Shown in pieces: positions 50,530 through 58,822 of a stretch of 64,000 nt of DNA. A program made the position numbers and the translations under genes. The notes under the pieces were generated by a model. The model saw nothing but the letters and a program-made list of their open reading frames with translations, did not search any database and was not told the DNA's origin. Numbering within the stretch: the stretch's first letter is position 1; each line of letters starts with the position of its first letter. Source of the stretch: a bacterium (lineage in GTDB: Bacteria; JAJVIF01); the NCBI GenBank assembly GCA_022072165.1, contig JAJVIF010000001.1, positions 647,353-711,352 on the forward strand, in the 5' to 3' direction.

Positions 50530-52014
50530 ATGGCATCTGAGTCCCCCATCATCGATCGCACACCCGAAGCCTGGTGGGTCCGGCTGCTGCTGTGGCCGAT
50601 CCGGCTAACCGGCGATGAGCCACCGGACATCAGCCGACGACGTCGGCTCGCCTGCGCCATCGCCTGCTGGGAAGTCCTGGCGTTTCAGGCTGCCCTGATG
50701 CTGACGACGGGCGACATCATGACCGCACTCGCCCTCCATCTGAACTTCAGCAAGCAGTGGATTGGGCTGCTGGGAGTCCTGCCTGCCGCCGCGACGCTGC
50801 TGCACCCGGTGGGGTCCTGGGCAGTCGAGCGGCTTGGACGCAAAAAGCCGTTTCATCTGTGGCTGGTGGGCTGGTCCCGGGTTGCCTTTTTTGCGCCGGT
50901 CCTCACCTACCCCCTCTGGCCAGAGGCGTGGCAACGTCCGGGGGTGTTCGTTGGGCTGGTCATTGCCAACGCCCTGTTCGCCATCGCGACCAATGCCTGG
51001 CAGGCCTGGATGGGGGATCTGTCAGATGGCATCCTGCGTGGCCGGTTCTTCGGGATTCGTTATGCCCTTTCAGCGGTCGCAGCCCTGATCATCAGTCCGC
51101 TCTTGCTCCGGGCTCTCGGCCAGCATCCGACAGACGCCGATTTCTTTCGGCTCTTTGTCTGGGGACTCGTGGCCAGTGTGATCTCGCTGGTGATGATGCT
51201 GATGCAGGACGAGCTGCCCCCACCGCGACCGGCTGTGCTGGTCAGTCTGCGGGAGGCGATGCAGGCGTTGCTGCAGACGCCGAATGTCCGGCAGCTACTC
51301 GCCTTTCGGATGGTGCATGACTTCGGGGTACACCTCGCTGCGCCTTTTTGGCTGGTCTATCACCGGGAAGTGGCCGGGCTGAGCTTCGCGACCATCGCCT
51401 GGTTCAGCATCACCGCGCAGATCTGCGCCATCATCGGATTTCTCTTTTGGGGACGTCTTGCCGACCGGATCGGGCATAAACCGGTAGTGATCATCGGTGT
51501 ACTCGGAGCTGGCATCACTCCGTTGTTCTGGTACTGGTACACGCCATCCACCTGGTGGATCATGTTCCCGGAGGCAGCGCTTTCCGGGCTCTTCTGGTCC
51601 GGGGTCGTGGCACAGAGCTATACGCTTATGGTCGCGAGTGCCCCGGCTGGAGTGCGGACCCATCTCCTCGCGCTGGTCTCCGCAGGGAGCGGCCTGACCG
51701 CCCTGATCGGCGGTGCCCTGGGGGGGGCGCTGGCGGAGGCCTCGCAAGGCTGGCGCTGGGCGTTCGGACCGGAAGAGGTCGGTTTTGCCCTCATCGGGCT
51801 GCATCTCAACTTCACACTCTCAATGGGATTTCGACTGGGGAGTCTGTTGTTACTGCGGGGGTTTTATGAACCCGGAGCCCGGGCGAGTCTGGCGATTCTG
51901 GGTCTGATGGTGACTTCTCGCGGATGGCGGCAGTTGCTGGCGATACCGATCATTGAATCAGCGGAGGGGTCGCCTCCCCAGTCAGCATCGTCGGGGCCAG
52001 CAGCCGGAGAATGA
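50530..52014 (+). CDS. Major facilitator superfamily transporter
   Basis: A 494-residue polytopic membrane protein of MFS type. About 12 hydrophobic segments are visible. The loop 2-3 signature region reads VGSWAVERLGRKKPFHLW, and its second-half counterpart is FWGRLADRIGHKPVVIIGV (G-x-x-x-D-R-x-G-x-K/R). The substrate cannot be inferred. A 40-residue polar N-terminus precedes the first helix. Its 3' end overlaps the convergent small membrane gene at 51950 by 65 bp. Confidence 0.85.
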   Translation: MASESPIIDRTPEAWWVRLLLWPIRLTGDEPPDISRRRRLACAIACWEVLAFQAALMLTTGDIMTALALHLNFSKQWIGLLGVLPAAATLLHPVGSWAVERLGRKKPFHLWLVGWSRVAFFAPVLTYPLWPEAWQRPGVFVGLVIANALFAIATNAWQAWMGDLSDGILRGRFFGIRYALSAVAALIISPLLLRALGQHPTDADFFRLFVWGLVASVISLVMMLMQDELPPPRPAVLVSLREAMQALLQTPNVRQLLAFRMVHDFGVHLAAPFWLVYHREVAGLSFATIAWFSITAQICAIIGFLFWGRLADRIGHKPVVIIGVLGAGITPLFWYWYTPSTWWIMFPEAALSGLFWSGVVAQSYTLMVASAPAGVRTHLLALVSAGSGLTALIGGALGGALAEASQGWRWAFGPEEVGFALIGLHLNFTLSMGFRLGSLLLLRGFYEPGARASLAILGLMVTSRGWRQLLAIPIIESAEGSPPQSASSGPAAGE

Positions 52015-52150
52015 CGAAGCCCATCAGCAGGGCAAAAGCCATCAGGATCAGCATCTGCAGGGTCGTGACCCGATTCCGGATGCGCAGATAGACGGCGAAC
52101 AGGATGAGCGCTGTGGTTCCGGAAAAGACCGGCAGGGGGACCTGTTCCAT
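51950..52150 (-). CDS. Small two-helix membrane protein
   Basis: A 66-residue protein with two hydrophobic helices (TTALILFAVYLRI and LQMLILMAFALLMGFVILRLL). It starts 2 bp after the stop of the 77-residue gene upstream, so it belongs to the M28 peptidase operon. Its 3' end overlaps the MFS gene. Unknown function. Confidence 0.55.
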   Translation of the reverse strand: MEQVPLPVFSGTTALILFAVYLRIRNRVTTLQMLILMAFALLMGFVILRLLAPTMLTGEATPPLIQ

Positions 52151-52152
52151 TG

Positions 52153-52386
52153 CTATCCCAATCCTGCTTCACGCCAGCGATCCTGCAACTGGTAGCCAGC
52201 GACCAGCAGCCCGATGCCGATGACATAGAACCCGATGATGAGGGTCCAGTACTCCCGGGAGTAGAGATGCTCGGTCCCCTCGTGATCGCGAACCGCGAGG
52301 TACCGCGCGAGAAGTCGCGGCCAGAGCAGCGTGAAGGTCACGCCGACAACCAGGCAGAGCCAACCCGCGACCAATGGGACCTGCAT
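52153..52386 (-). CDS. Small two-helix membrane protein
   Basis: A 77-residue protein with hydrophobic segments at ~5-22 (LVAGWLCLVVGVTFTLLW) and ~48-66 (LIIGFYVIGIGLLVAGYQL) and a charged loop between. TAGGAGCG lies about 11 bases before the ATG and overlaps the stop of the M28 peptidase gene, indicating one transcript. No family recognised. Confidence 0.6.
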   Translation of the reverse strand: MQVPLVAGWLCLVVGVTFTLLWPRLLARYLAVRDHEGTEHLYSREYWTLIIGFYVIGIGLLVAGYQLQDRWREAGLG

Positions 52387-52401
52387 CGTGAAAACGCGCT
52401 C

Positions 52402-54333
52402 CTAGTGTCCTGCGCCCCGATGCGCGCCATGCGCGTGGGCGGAGTGACCGGACTCCTCGGACTCCTTATGCTCCGGTGACTGACTGCGGCCCTCCAGGAG
52501 CATGGTGATGGTGAACTCTTCGGCGCCGCGACGCACCAGCAGGTCGACTGTTTCTCCCGGGTGATATGTCTGCAGGGCGTAGGTGTAATCGTAGACATTC
52601 CGGATGTCGATGGTCCCGAAACGGAGCAGTTGATCGCCGCCCCGAAGGCCTGCGTTCCATCCTGGGCCCCCTTCCCGGACTCCCTGGAGAATCAGCTTGT
52701 CGGTGACCGCGTAATCCGGGATGGTCCCGAGGTAGATGTTAAAGCCCCGACTGGTATCGATCCCCTGTTCCGCATCGGCACCATTCGCCACTTCTGTGTA
52801 GACCGGCGTGAACTCCGCCCTGGCCAGCGGTGCAAGGACCCGGTAGGCGAATGTCAGCACTGCAACCTGTCCTGGGAAGTTGATTTTCTCGATGGTATCG
52901 GAGGGCTTGTGGTAGTCCTCATGCGCCTTGGTGAAGAGCGAGAGGACCGGGATGCGCTGCGCAACAAACGGTGTCTGATCGGAGGGGCCGACACCATCCT
53001 CCGCAGTTGTAAGACGCAACGGGAGGCCTGCAGCGGCGACATCCACAGCATGCGGCCAGTCTTTTGCGGTCCCGGTCCCCAGCACGACCAGGGCCTGCTC
53101 GGCGTTCAGCCGTCCGATCATGTCCATGTTCAGCATCGCCACGACATTCTTGATGGGAAAAGGTGGGTGCTTGGTGAAGTGGCTGGATCCGAGCAGTCCC
53201 AGTTCTTCACCCGAAAAGGTCACGAAGCAGATGCTCCGCTTGAGCTGGTTTTTCTCTGCCGCAAAGGCCCGGGCGAGTTCCAGGACACCGGCGACTCCAC
53301 TGGCGTTGTCATCGGCACCGTTATGAATGGAAGCCGGGTCCGCACTCAGGCTGCCGGAGCCCAGTCCGCCATACCCCAAGTGGTCGTGATGTGCGCCGAT
53401 CACAATCACCTGATCGCGGTACTTGGGATCGCTTCCTTTGAGGTACCCCACGACATTTGAGGAGGTGGAGGTCTTCCGCGTCAGGGCTATACGGGCTGTG
53501 ATGATCCCATCCGGGGCCGTAACCGCCACCGGCTCATAGCGGGTTTCCATCGCTTCCTGGAGCGCCTGGATCGAAAGTCCCGACGATGCCAGCAGGGTGT
53601 CGGCATGACGTCTTTTGAGCTGAAACACCGGGAGGCCGACTTCGCCAAAATTGCTGATCTGACGGAAATCCAGGAACTGATCCGCCTTGCCATCTGGGGT
53701 CAGGGGGCCATTGACGATGATGAGTCCGGCGGCACCCGCCTCCCGGGCACGAATCGCTTTATGTCGGGGATCGGAATAGCGCGTCATCATCCGTCCGGCG
53801 AAGGGGGAGTTCGGGTCATCAACCCCGGGCTCCTGACGCAGGATCATGACCAGCTTGCCGCGGACATCCAGGTCGGCGTAGTCATCCCATTTGTACTCGG
53901 GAGCGGTGATGCCATAGCCAGCGAACACGACTTTGCCCGACAGCCCTCCATTGGGGCTGAAGAACATGGGCATCCAGTCTTCGCCTGCCTTGAGTTCCGA
54001 GACGATAGCGCCGGCGGTGATGGTGCAGCGATTCTCCGGGGCGAGGCTGATGCCACTGGTGAAAGAGAACTCATCGAACCAGGTGCCGTTATCCCCCATT
54101 GGGGTCAGCCCGATGCCAGCCATCTGCGCGGCGATGTACGCCTCAGCCTTCTGACAGCCTGCCGTTCCGGTCAGGCGGCCTTCCAGGGCATCAGACGCCA
54201 GGTACTCGATATGGGCCCGAAGTCGCGTCGCATCGATCCCGGTGAGGCCGGGAACTGGCTCGGCAGCGAGTCCCGGCACGGTGCAGGTCAAGAGGAAGAT
54301 CAGCAGGGCCGTGAGCGGCCGTCGCAAGGACAT
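52402..54333 (-). CDS. Exported M28 aminopeptidase with PA insert and C-terminal PDZ domain
   Basis: A 643-residue secreted zinc peptidase. Signal peptide MSLRRPLTALLIFLLTC...GLAAEP from ATG 54333. A PA-like insert at ~130-230 (VVFAGYGITAPEYKWDDYADLDVRGKLVMIL). The M28 core has the zinc ligands in VIVIGAHHDHLG, NGADDNASGVAG, VTFSGEELGLLG and MLNMDMIGRL. Near residue 555-620 a PDZ-like domain (PGWNAGLRGGDQLLRFGTIDIRNVYDY) is followed by a His-rich tail (SGHSAHAHGAHRGAGH). It releases N-terminal amino acids outside the cytoplasm. No Shine-Dalgarno; TAGAAT lies 7 bases before the ATG. Two small membrane protein genes follow in the operon. Confidence 0.9.
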   Translation of the reverse strand: MSLRRPLTALLIFLLTCTVPGLAAEPVPGLTGIDATRLRAHIEYLASDALEGRLTGTAGCQKAEAYIAAQMAGIGLTPMGDNGTWFDEFSFTSGISLAPENRCTITAGAIVSELKAGEDWMPMFFSPNGGLSGKVVFAGYGITAPEYKWDDYADLDVRGKLVMILRQEPGVDDPNSPFAGRMMTRYSDPRHKAIRAREAGAAGLIIVNGPLTPDGKADQFLDFRQISNFGEVGLPVFQLKRRHADTLLASSGLSIQALQEAMETRYEPVAVTAPDGIITARIALTRKTSTSSNVVGYLKGSDPKYRDQVIVIGAHHDHLGYGGLGSGSLSADPASIHNGADDNASGVAGVLELARAFAAEKNQLKRSICFVTFSGEELGLLGSSHFTKHPPFPIKNVVAMLNMDMIGRLNAEQALVVLGTGTAKDWPHAVDVAAAGLPLRLTTAEDGVGPSDQTPFVAQRIPVLSLFTKAHEDYHKPSDTIEKINFPGQVAVLTFAYRVLAPLARAEFTPVYTEVANGADAEQGIDTSRGFNIYLGTIPDYAVTDKLILQGVREGGPGWNAGLRGGDQLLRFGTIDIRNVYDYTYALQTYHPGETVDLLVRRGAEEFTITMLLEGRSQSPEHKESEESGHSAHAHGAHRGAGH

Positions 54334-54340
54334 GCGCCAG

Positions 54341-54346
54341 ATTCTA
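54341..54346 (-). promoter_or_regulatory. -10 box TAGAAT, leaderless start of M28 gene
   Basis: TAGAAT on the minus strand with a 7-base gap (CTGGCGC) to the ATG at 54333. Confidence 0.6.
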
Positions 54347-54380
54347 CGCACGTTGCGCCGCTCCCGGACCACAGGACGAA

Positions 54381-55979
54381 TCAGAAACCCACGGCCTGTC
54401 CATCCGCCCGACTGTCGCTGGCCCCCAGATAGCCACCGGTCGGCAGACTAACTATCGCCTGACCTCGTCCGAAACCGACACCCCGCGGCTCCAGCACAAC
54501 CTCGTGCCCATGCTGCTGAAGGGCATCGATGATCGCAGTGGGAGTCCCCTGCTCTACTGCAACCCTGGCTTGCTCATCCCAGCGCCAGCGTGGCGCATCG
54601 AGGGCCGCCTGCGCGTGATAGCCCTGCCGGATACGCAACAGGAACTGCAAATGAGCTTGCGGCTGCATATGTCCCCCCATGATGCCGAAGGGTCCTGTGA
54701 CCTCGCCGGAGTAGTCGAAAAAGCCGGGCATGATTGTGTGATACGGACGCTTCCCCGGCCCTACGCCATTGGGATGCTGCGGGTCAGGGTCGAAGCACGC
54801 GCCGCGATTCTGCAGGGCGATGCCAGTACCGGGAACCACCAGTCCTGATCCGAAGCCCATGTAGTTGGACTGGATCATCGAGACCATCATGCCGTCCGCA
54901 TCGGCGGTGCAAAGGTAGACCGTCCCGCCCGGCCTGGCCCGGAGGTCCCCTGGATCTGATGCCCGGTCTGGCAGGGGCGTGAGCTGGCTAATCCACCAGT
55001 CTTCGTTGAGCCAGAGTGGTTCAGCGTGCTCTGGATCTGCGATGCAATCCCGGGAGCATCGGAAGGCGATCTTGATCGCTTCGATGGCAGCGTGCCAGAG
55101 TTCCGGCGACTCCGGATCCCGCGTGTCCACCTGCCAGGCGAGCAGTTGCTCCAGGGCGAGGAGCGCCACGAGCCCCTGGCCATTGGGAGGGAGTTCGATC
55201 AGACCAGCCGCGCCTGGGCTTTGCCCCCTGATGGGCGTGACTTCGAGAGTGTGATGGCCTGCAAGGTCCTGTTCAGTGAGGAAGCCACCAGTGGTGGCAG
55301 CGAAGCGGGCGATGGCTGAGGCGAGCGCCCCTTCATAAAAGCTGGAACAACCAGTCGCGGCGAGTTCTGCCAGCGTCTGCGCCTGTTCTGGCTGTCGCCA
55401 CCACTCACCGGGAGCCGGCGACGTCCCCTCTCTCAGAAAGGCACTCCGCCAGGTTTCGAGTAACGGAAACTCGCTGGTCGCGTAGCGACGCGCCACGGCT
55501 GCCCAGCCACGCGCTGTCAGGGGAGCCACCGGGAATCCTTCGCTGGCATAGCGGATGGCTGGGGCGAACAAATCGGCGAAGGGGAGCAGTCCGAACTTCG
55601 CATGGAGATCTGCCCAGAGTCGGGGGGCACCAGGGACTGTCACGGGCAGCCAGCCGAAGTCCGGTACGGTGGTACTCCCCGCAGCAGCCAGCACGGCAGC
55701 CTCGCTCAGCAATCCTGGCGACTTCCCTGAACCGTTAAATCCGAAAAGCTGGCCCTGGTGACGAACAATCGCGAAAGCATCCCCGCCGATGCCGTTGCTG
55801 GTTGGCTCCAGGACCGTCAGGGCGATCGCGACTGCCACCGCAGCATCGACCGCGTTCCCACCATTGCGAAGCATCGCCAGGCCAGCTTCGGCAGCGAGGG
55901 GCTGGCTGGTCGCGACCATCGCCCGGGGTGCAAGGACCGGCATTCGGGGTGCGGGAAAGGGTGTCTCCCAGAGTTCCAT
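54381..55979 (-). CDS. ggt: Gamma-glutamyltransferase family protein
   Basis: A 532-residue Ntn-hydrolase of the gamma-glutamyltranspeptidase family. Start ATG 55979 (MELWETPFPAP); the longer frame lacks support. Blocks: MVATSQPLAAEAGLAMLRNGGNAVDAAVAVA, PTSNGIGGDAFAIV, the chain-junction Thr in GGTVYLCTADADGMMVSMIQSNYMGFGSG, and GHMQPQAHLQFLLRI. The nucleophile Thr starts the small subunit after autocleavage. No signal peptide is seen, so it may be a cytoplasmic YwrD-like or acylase-type member. Divergent from ybeY; its TACCCT -10 box 8 bases upstream overlaps that of ybeY. Confidence 0.9.
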   Translation of the reverse strand: MELWETPFPAPRMPVLAPRAMVATSQPLAAEAGLAMLRNGGNAVDAAVAVAIALTVLEPTSNGIGGDAFAIVRHQGQLFGFNGSGKSPGLLSEAAVLAAAGSTTVPDFGWLPVTVPGAPRLWADLHAKFGLLPFADLFAPAIRYASEGFPVAPLTARGWAAVARRYATSEFPLLETWRSAFLREGTSPAPGEWWRQPEQAQTLAELAATGCSSFYEGALASAIARFAATTGGFLTEQDLAGHHTLEVTPIRGQSPGAAGLIELPPNGQGLVALLALEQLLAWQVDTRDPESPELWHAAIEAIKIAFRCSRDCIADPEHAEPLWLNEDWWISQLTPLPDRASDPGDLRARPGGTVYLCTADADGMMVSMIQSNYMGFGSGLVVPGTGIALQNRGACFDPDPQHPNGVGPGKRPYHTIMPGFFDYSGEVTGPFGIMGGHMQPQAHLQFLLRIRQGYHAQAALDAPRWRWDEQARVAVEQGTPTAIIDALQQHGHEVVLEPRGVGFGRGQAIVSLPTGGYLGASDSRADGQAVGF

Positions 55980-55987
55980 GGCAGAAC

Positions 55988-55993
55988 AGGGTA
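55988..55993 (-). promoter_or_regulatory. -10-like box TACCCT before ggt
   Basis: TACCCT on the minus strand, 8 bases before the ggt ATG (55979). It overlaps by two bases the TACGCT box of ybeY on the other strand. Confidence 0.45.
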
Positions 55994-55997
55994 CGCT
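55992..55997 (+). promoter_or_regulatory. -10-like box TACGCT before ybeY
   Basis: TACGCT, 10 bases before the ybeY ATG at 56008; no Shine-Dalgarno is present. Confidence 0.45.
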
Positions 55998-56007
55998 CTG
56001 CAGCGTT

Positions 56008-56508
56008 ATGTCGACGCTGGTCATCGACATCGCCGACCGGGCACCCCGTCCGCACCCCTTCCGCAAAGCTCCCATCCGGAGCCTGCTGATGGCATTGTGT
56101 GAGGAGCTGCTCCCTGAGGCGGATATCGAGCTTTCGGTTTCACTGGTCGGCGATCGGCGGATGCGGCAGCTGAATCGCAATCATCGGGGGTACGACAAAA
56201 CGACAGATGTCCTCTCTTTTCCCCTGGAAGCAGACCTGCGTCCAGTAGTAGCGGGCACTGCCCCGGTGCCAGCGAATCTGGTGCTGGGGGATATCGTCAT
56301 TAGTCCAAAAGTCTGCCTCCAGCAGGCGGCGGACTGGGGCTGGACCCCAGGGGAGCGTCTGGCGCAACTGCTGATCCACGGATTGCTGCATCTGCTGGGC
56401 TATGACCATGAACTGGAGCCTGAGCGACTGGCCATGGAAGCGCTGGAGGATCGGCTGTTCGCCCATGTCGCAGCCCGGGACCTTATTTTGGATTTACACA
56501 GCAAGTAG
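56008..56508 (+). CDS. ybeY: Endoribonuclease YbeY
   Basis: A 166-residue YbeY, a single-strand RNase needed for 16S rRNA 3'-end maturation and ribosome quality control. The zinc motif HGLLHLLGYDHE (HGxLHLxGYDH) is near residue 121, preceded by NRNHRGYDKTTDVLSFPL and LGDIVISPKV, all family blocks. The start at 56008 (MSTLVIDIADR) is inside a longer open frame; it has no Shine-Dalgarno but a TACGCT box 10 bases upstream. Divergent from ggt with only 28 bp between starts. Confidence 0.93.
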   Translation: MSTLVIDIADRAPRPHPFRKAPIRSLLMALCEELLPEADIELSVSLVGDRRMRQLNRNHRGYDKTTDVLSFPLEADLRPVVAGTAPVPANLVLGDIVISPKVCLQQAADWGWTPGERLAQLLIHGLLHLLGYDHELEPERLAMEALEDRLFAHVAARDLILDLHSK

Positions 56509-56546
56509 AACACTCCGACAGGGCGTCGCATGCCGCACCCGACGTC

Positions 56547-56552
56547 TATACT
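56547..56552 (+). promoter_or_regulatory. -10 box TATACT, leaderless start of first sulfatase-like gene
   Basis: TATACT with an 8-base gap to GTG 56561. No Shine-Dalgarno. It likely drives the three-gene tandem cluster. Confidence 0.6.
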
Positions 56553-56560
56553 CAATCCGC

Positions 56561-58822
56561 GTGAGTACTGCCGAATTCTCCCAGGCTGAAACAGCTTCCG
56601 CAGTCACGGGGAGCGCATTACCGGAACTGCCGGGGTGGGCGTGGCTGATCCCGTGGCTGACGGTGTACGTCATTGAGTTGCCTTCGCTGCACTGGCTTTG
56701 GGGATTCGCGCTCTGGCATGGTGGGAGCCTGGGACTCCTGCTGCCGCTGGTCCTGTATCTGGCACTCGGCGCTGGCAGCTGGTTGCTGGGCTGGATCATC
56801 GAGCCCGTCGTCAGTGGCCTGACAAAACGGGAGCGAAGTCGTTCTCACAGCCGGATCTGGCAGTTTTGCTGGGCCGCGATGCTTGCCTGGGGTCTGTGCG
56901 GGCTCACCTCTCCGCTCTTTCTGTGGTGGAGTCCGGACAGCCATCCTGCCACTGTCTATGCCTGGCTGGCCACGATCACCGGATGCGTCCTGGGACTCGG
57001 CATCGCCCAGGGAGTTGTCCGGGGACTCACCGCTCCGATGCAGCAGAGTGACGCCGATGTGACGCCATCGAAGCGAGCCCGAAGCGTCCTGCTCGGGACA
57101 GTTGCGATGGCGGGGATGGTGGCGATGGGGCACGCCTGGGCTCACATCACGCCGCCTCGTCCTGGTACGACGCCACCGCCTAATGTGCTGCTGGTAACCC
57201 TCGATACGGTGAACACGAGTCGGCTCGGACTCTTCGGGCATGAGCATGAAACGATGCCGACGCTATCCCGGCTCGCCCGGGAAGGTGTGTCATTCACGAG
57301 TGCCTACGCCCACATCCCATTGACTCAACCGAGTCATGCCACGATCTTCATGGGATTACAGCCGCAGGCGATCGGGGTCTATGAGAATCAGCGTCCGACT
57401 CCCTTTCGTCACGTCACACTGGCGGAGAGCTTCCGTGAGGCGGGGTACTTCACAGCCGGCGTCCCGGCATCGCGGGTCATGCGGGAGAAGTTCTACATCC
57501 ATCAGGGCTTTGATCGCTGGCCGGAGCGATCAGCGGAACGTGGCATCCGAAGCCTGCAATGGGTTCGGCTAAGTCCGCTGCGGCTCCTGCGGATAGTCTG
57601 GGGGAGTCCACTGGATTTGGCGCTGCTGATCGACGATGCCGAGTACTCCACGACCAGGGCGTTAGAAGCAGTGGAGTACTCCGCTCACCGGTCCTGGTTT
57701 ATGTGGGTGCATTACTACGACCCCCATGCGCCGTATGTGGTGCCCAGGAGCCCTGTCGGGAAATACAACTTTGAGCCCTTTGAGACCCCCGGGTTTGATC
57801 CCGCAGAGCTGGGCCAGGTTAAGGAACTCTTCAACATCTCCTATTGGGGACTGAAACCGCTCCTCGGCGCCTGTTACATGCAGGACCACGATATTCGACC
57901 GTTGGAAGCATCCATCACTGAGATCGCGGATTTGCGTCGAGCCTACGACGCCCAACTCAAGTACACCGATGAGTGGCTGGGAAAGCTTCTTAAGGGGCTG
58001 GAGGATCGCGGCGAGCTGGAAAACACGCTGGTGGTGGTCACGGCGGATCATGGAGAGGGTCTGTTCGATCATCAGTACTTCGGACACAACTTTTTCCTGC
58101 ATCAGGAGGAGGTCCATGTCCCGCTGATTTTCTGGTGGCCCGGACGCATCGCACCACAGGAAGTATCGGAACCTGTGGGCCTGAGCGATCTCTTTCCCAC
58201 AATCCTGAGCCTCGCCAGGCTAGCGCCGCCATCGCGCTGGTCCCGAATGCCTGATGCGGTGAAAGGGCGGGACCTGGCGGAGCGGGTGCTCGCGACTAGC
58301 GCTGGCCCCAGCCCTGCTCCTGTTTACCTGCAGCAATTCACTTTCAGCCGGGGGGCCATCACCCCAGATGGGCAGCAGGTGCTCTTCCAGGCGGTCAAGG
58401 GGCGAACCGCCTATGCGGCTAATCCGTATCCGGGTCCGATGTGGAAGTGGTACGACCTGAAAACACCTATGGGAAGGCGTACGAACCTGGCGGGTGAGAA
58501 TCCCGACGCGCTGCCGCAACAGGAGTATCAGCAGTTCAATCGCCTGCAGGCATTACTGGAAGGGCTCGCCAGAGACATCGATGGAGTCGGAGTTCAGGAG
58601 ATCAATTTCCAGGGCTATTTGTCGATGGCGATTGACGATGCTGAGCGCAAGGCACTGGAGTCGCTGGGATACATCTCCCCCAGTGGCGAAATCACGTTGC
58701 CCGATGAGTCGGCCTGTGAGCAGGAAGTCGAACAGACCGCTGCGCGCAAGGCCGAACTGGCCGCCAGTGCTGCCAGTCCTGAGCAATCTTCGGAGATCCC
58801 TGCTCCGGAGGTGACTGAATGA
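56561..58822 (+). CDS. Membrane-anchored sulfatase-superfamily enzyme, copy 1
   Basis: A 753-residue protein. GTG 56561 is chosen over upstream codons because the TATACT box sits before it. Four hydrophobic segments occupy ~25-190, then the extracytoplasmic alkaline-phosphatase/sulfatase domain from ~207: PNVLLVTLDTVNTSRLGLFG (metal Asp), LTQPSHATIFMGLQPQAIGV at the catalytic site, and VVVTADHGEGLFDHQYFGH (metal Asp-His). The nucleophile position, Cys or Ser in [CS]xPSR sulfatases, is Thr in TQPSH, as in phosphotransferase-like members. A conserved tail VQEINFQGYLSMAIDDAERK ends the domain. The substrate is unknown; transfer or removal of phosphate-type groups from envelope glycans is possible. 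Overlaps copy 2 by 4 bp. Confidence 0.85.
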   Translation: MSTAEFSQAETASAVTGSALPELPGWAWLIPWLTVYVIELPSLHWLWGFALWHGGSLGLLLPLVLYLALGAGSWLLGWIIEPVVSGLTKRERSRSHSRIWQFCWAAMLAWGLCGLTSPLFLWWSPDSHPATVYAWLATITGCVLGLGIAQGVVRGLTAPMQQSDADVTPSKRARSVLLGTVAMAGMVAMGHAWAHITPPRPGTTPPPNVLLVTLDTVNTSRLGLFGHEHETMPTLSRLAREGVSFTSAYAHIPLTQPSHATIFMGLQPQAIGVYENQRPTPFRHVTLAESFREAGYFTAGVPASRVMREKFYIHQGFDRWPERSAERGIRSLQWVRLSPLRLLRIVWGSPLDLALLIDDAEYSTTRALEAVEYSAHRSWFMWVHYYDPHAPYVVPRSPVGKYNFEPFETPGFDPAELGQVKELFNISYWGLKPLLGACYMQDHDIRPLEASITEIADLRRAYDAQLKYTDEWLGKLLKGLEDRGELENTLVVVTADHGEGLFDHQYFGHNFFLHQEEVHVPLIFWWPGRIAPQEVSEPVGLSDLFPTILSLARLAPPSRWSRMPDAVKGRDLAERVLATSAGPSPAPVYLQQFTFSRGAITPDGQQVLFQAVKGRTAYAANPYPGPMWKWYDLKTPMGRRTNLAGENPDALPQQEYQQFNRLQALLEGLARDIDGVGVQEINFQGYLSMAIDDAERKALESLGYISPSGEITLPDESACEQEVEQTAARKAELAASAASPEQSSEIPAPEVTE

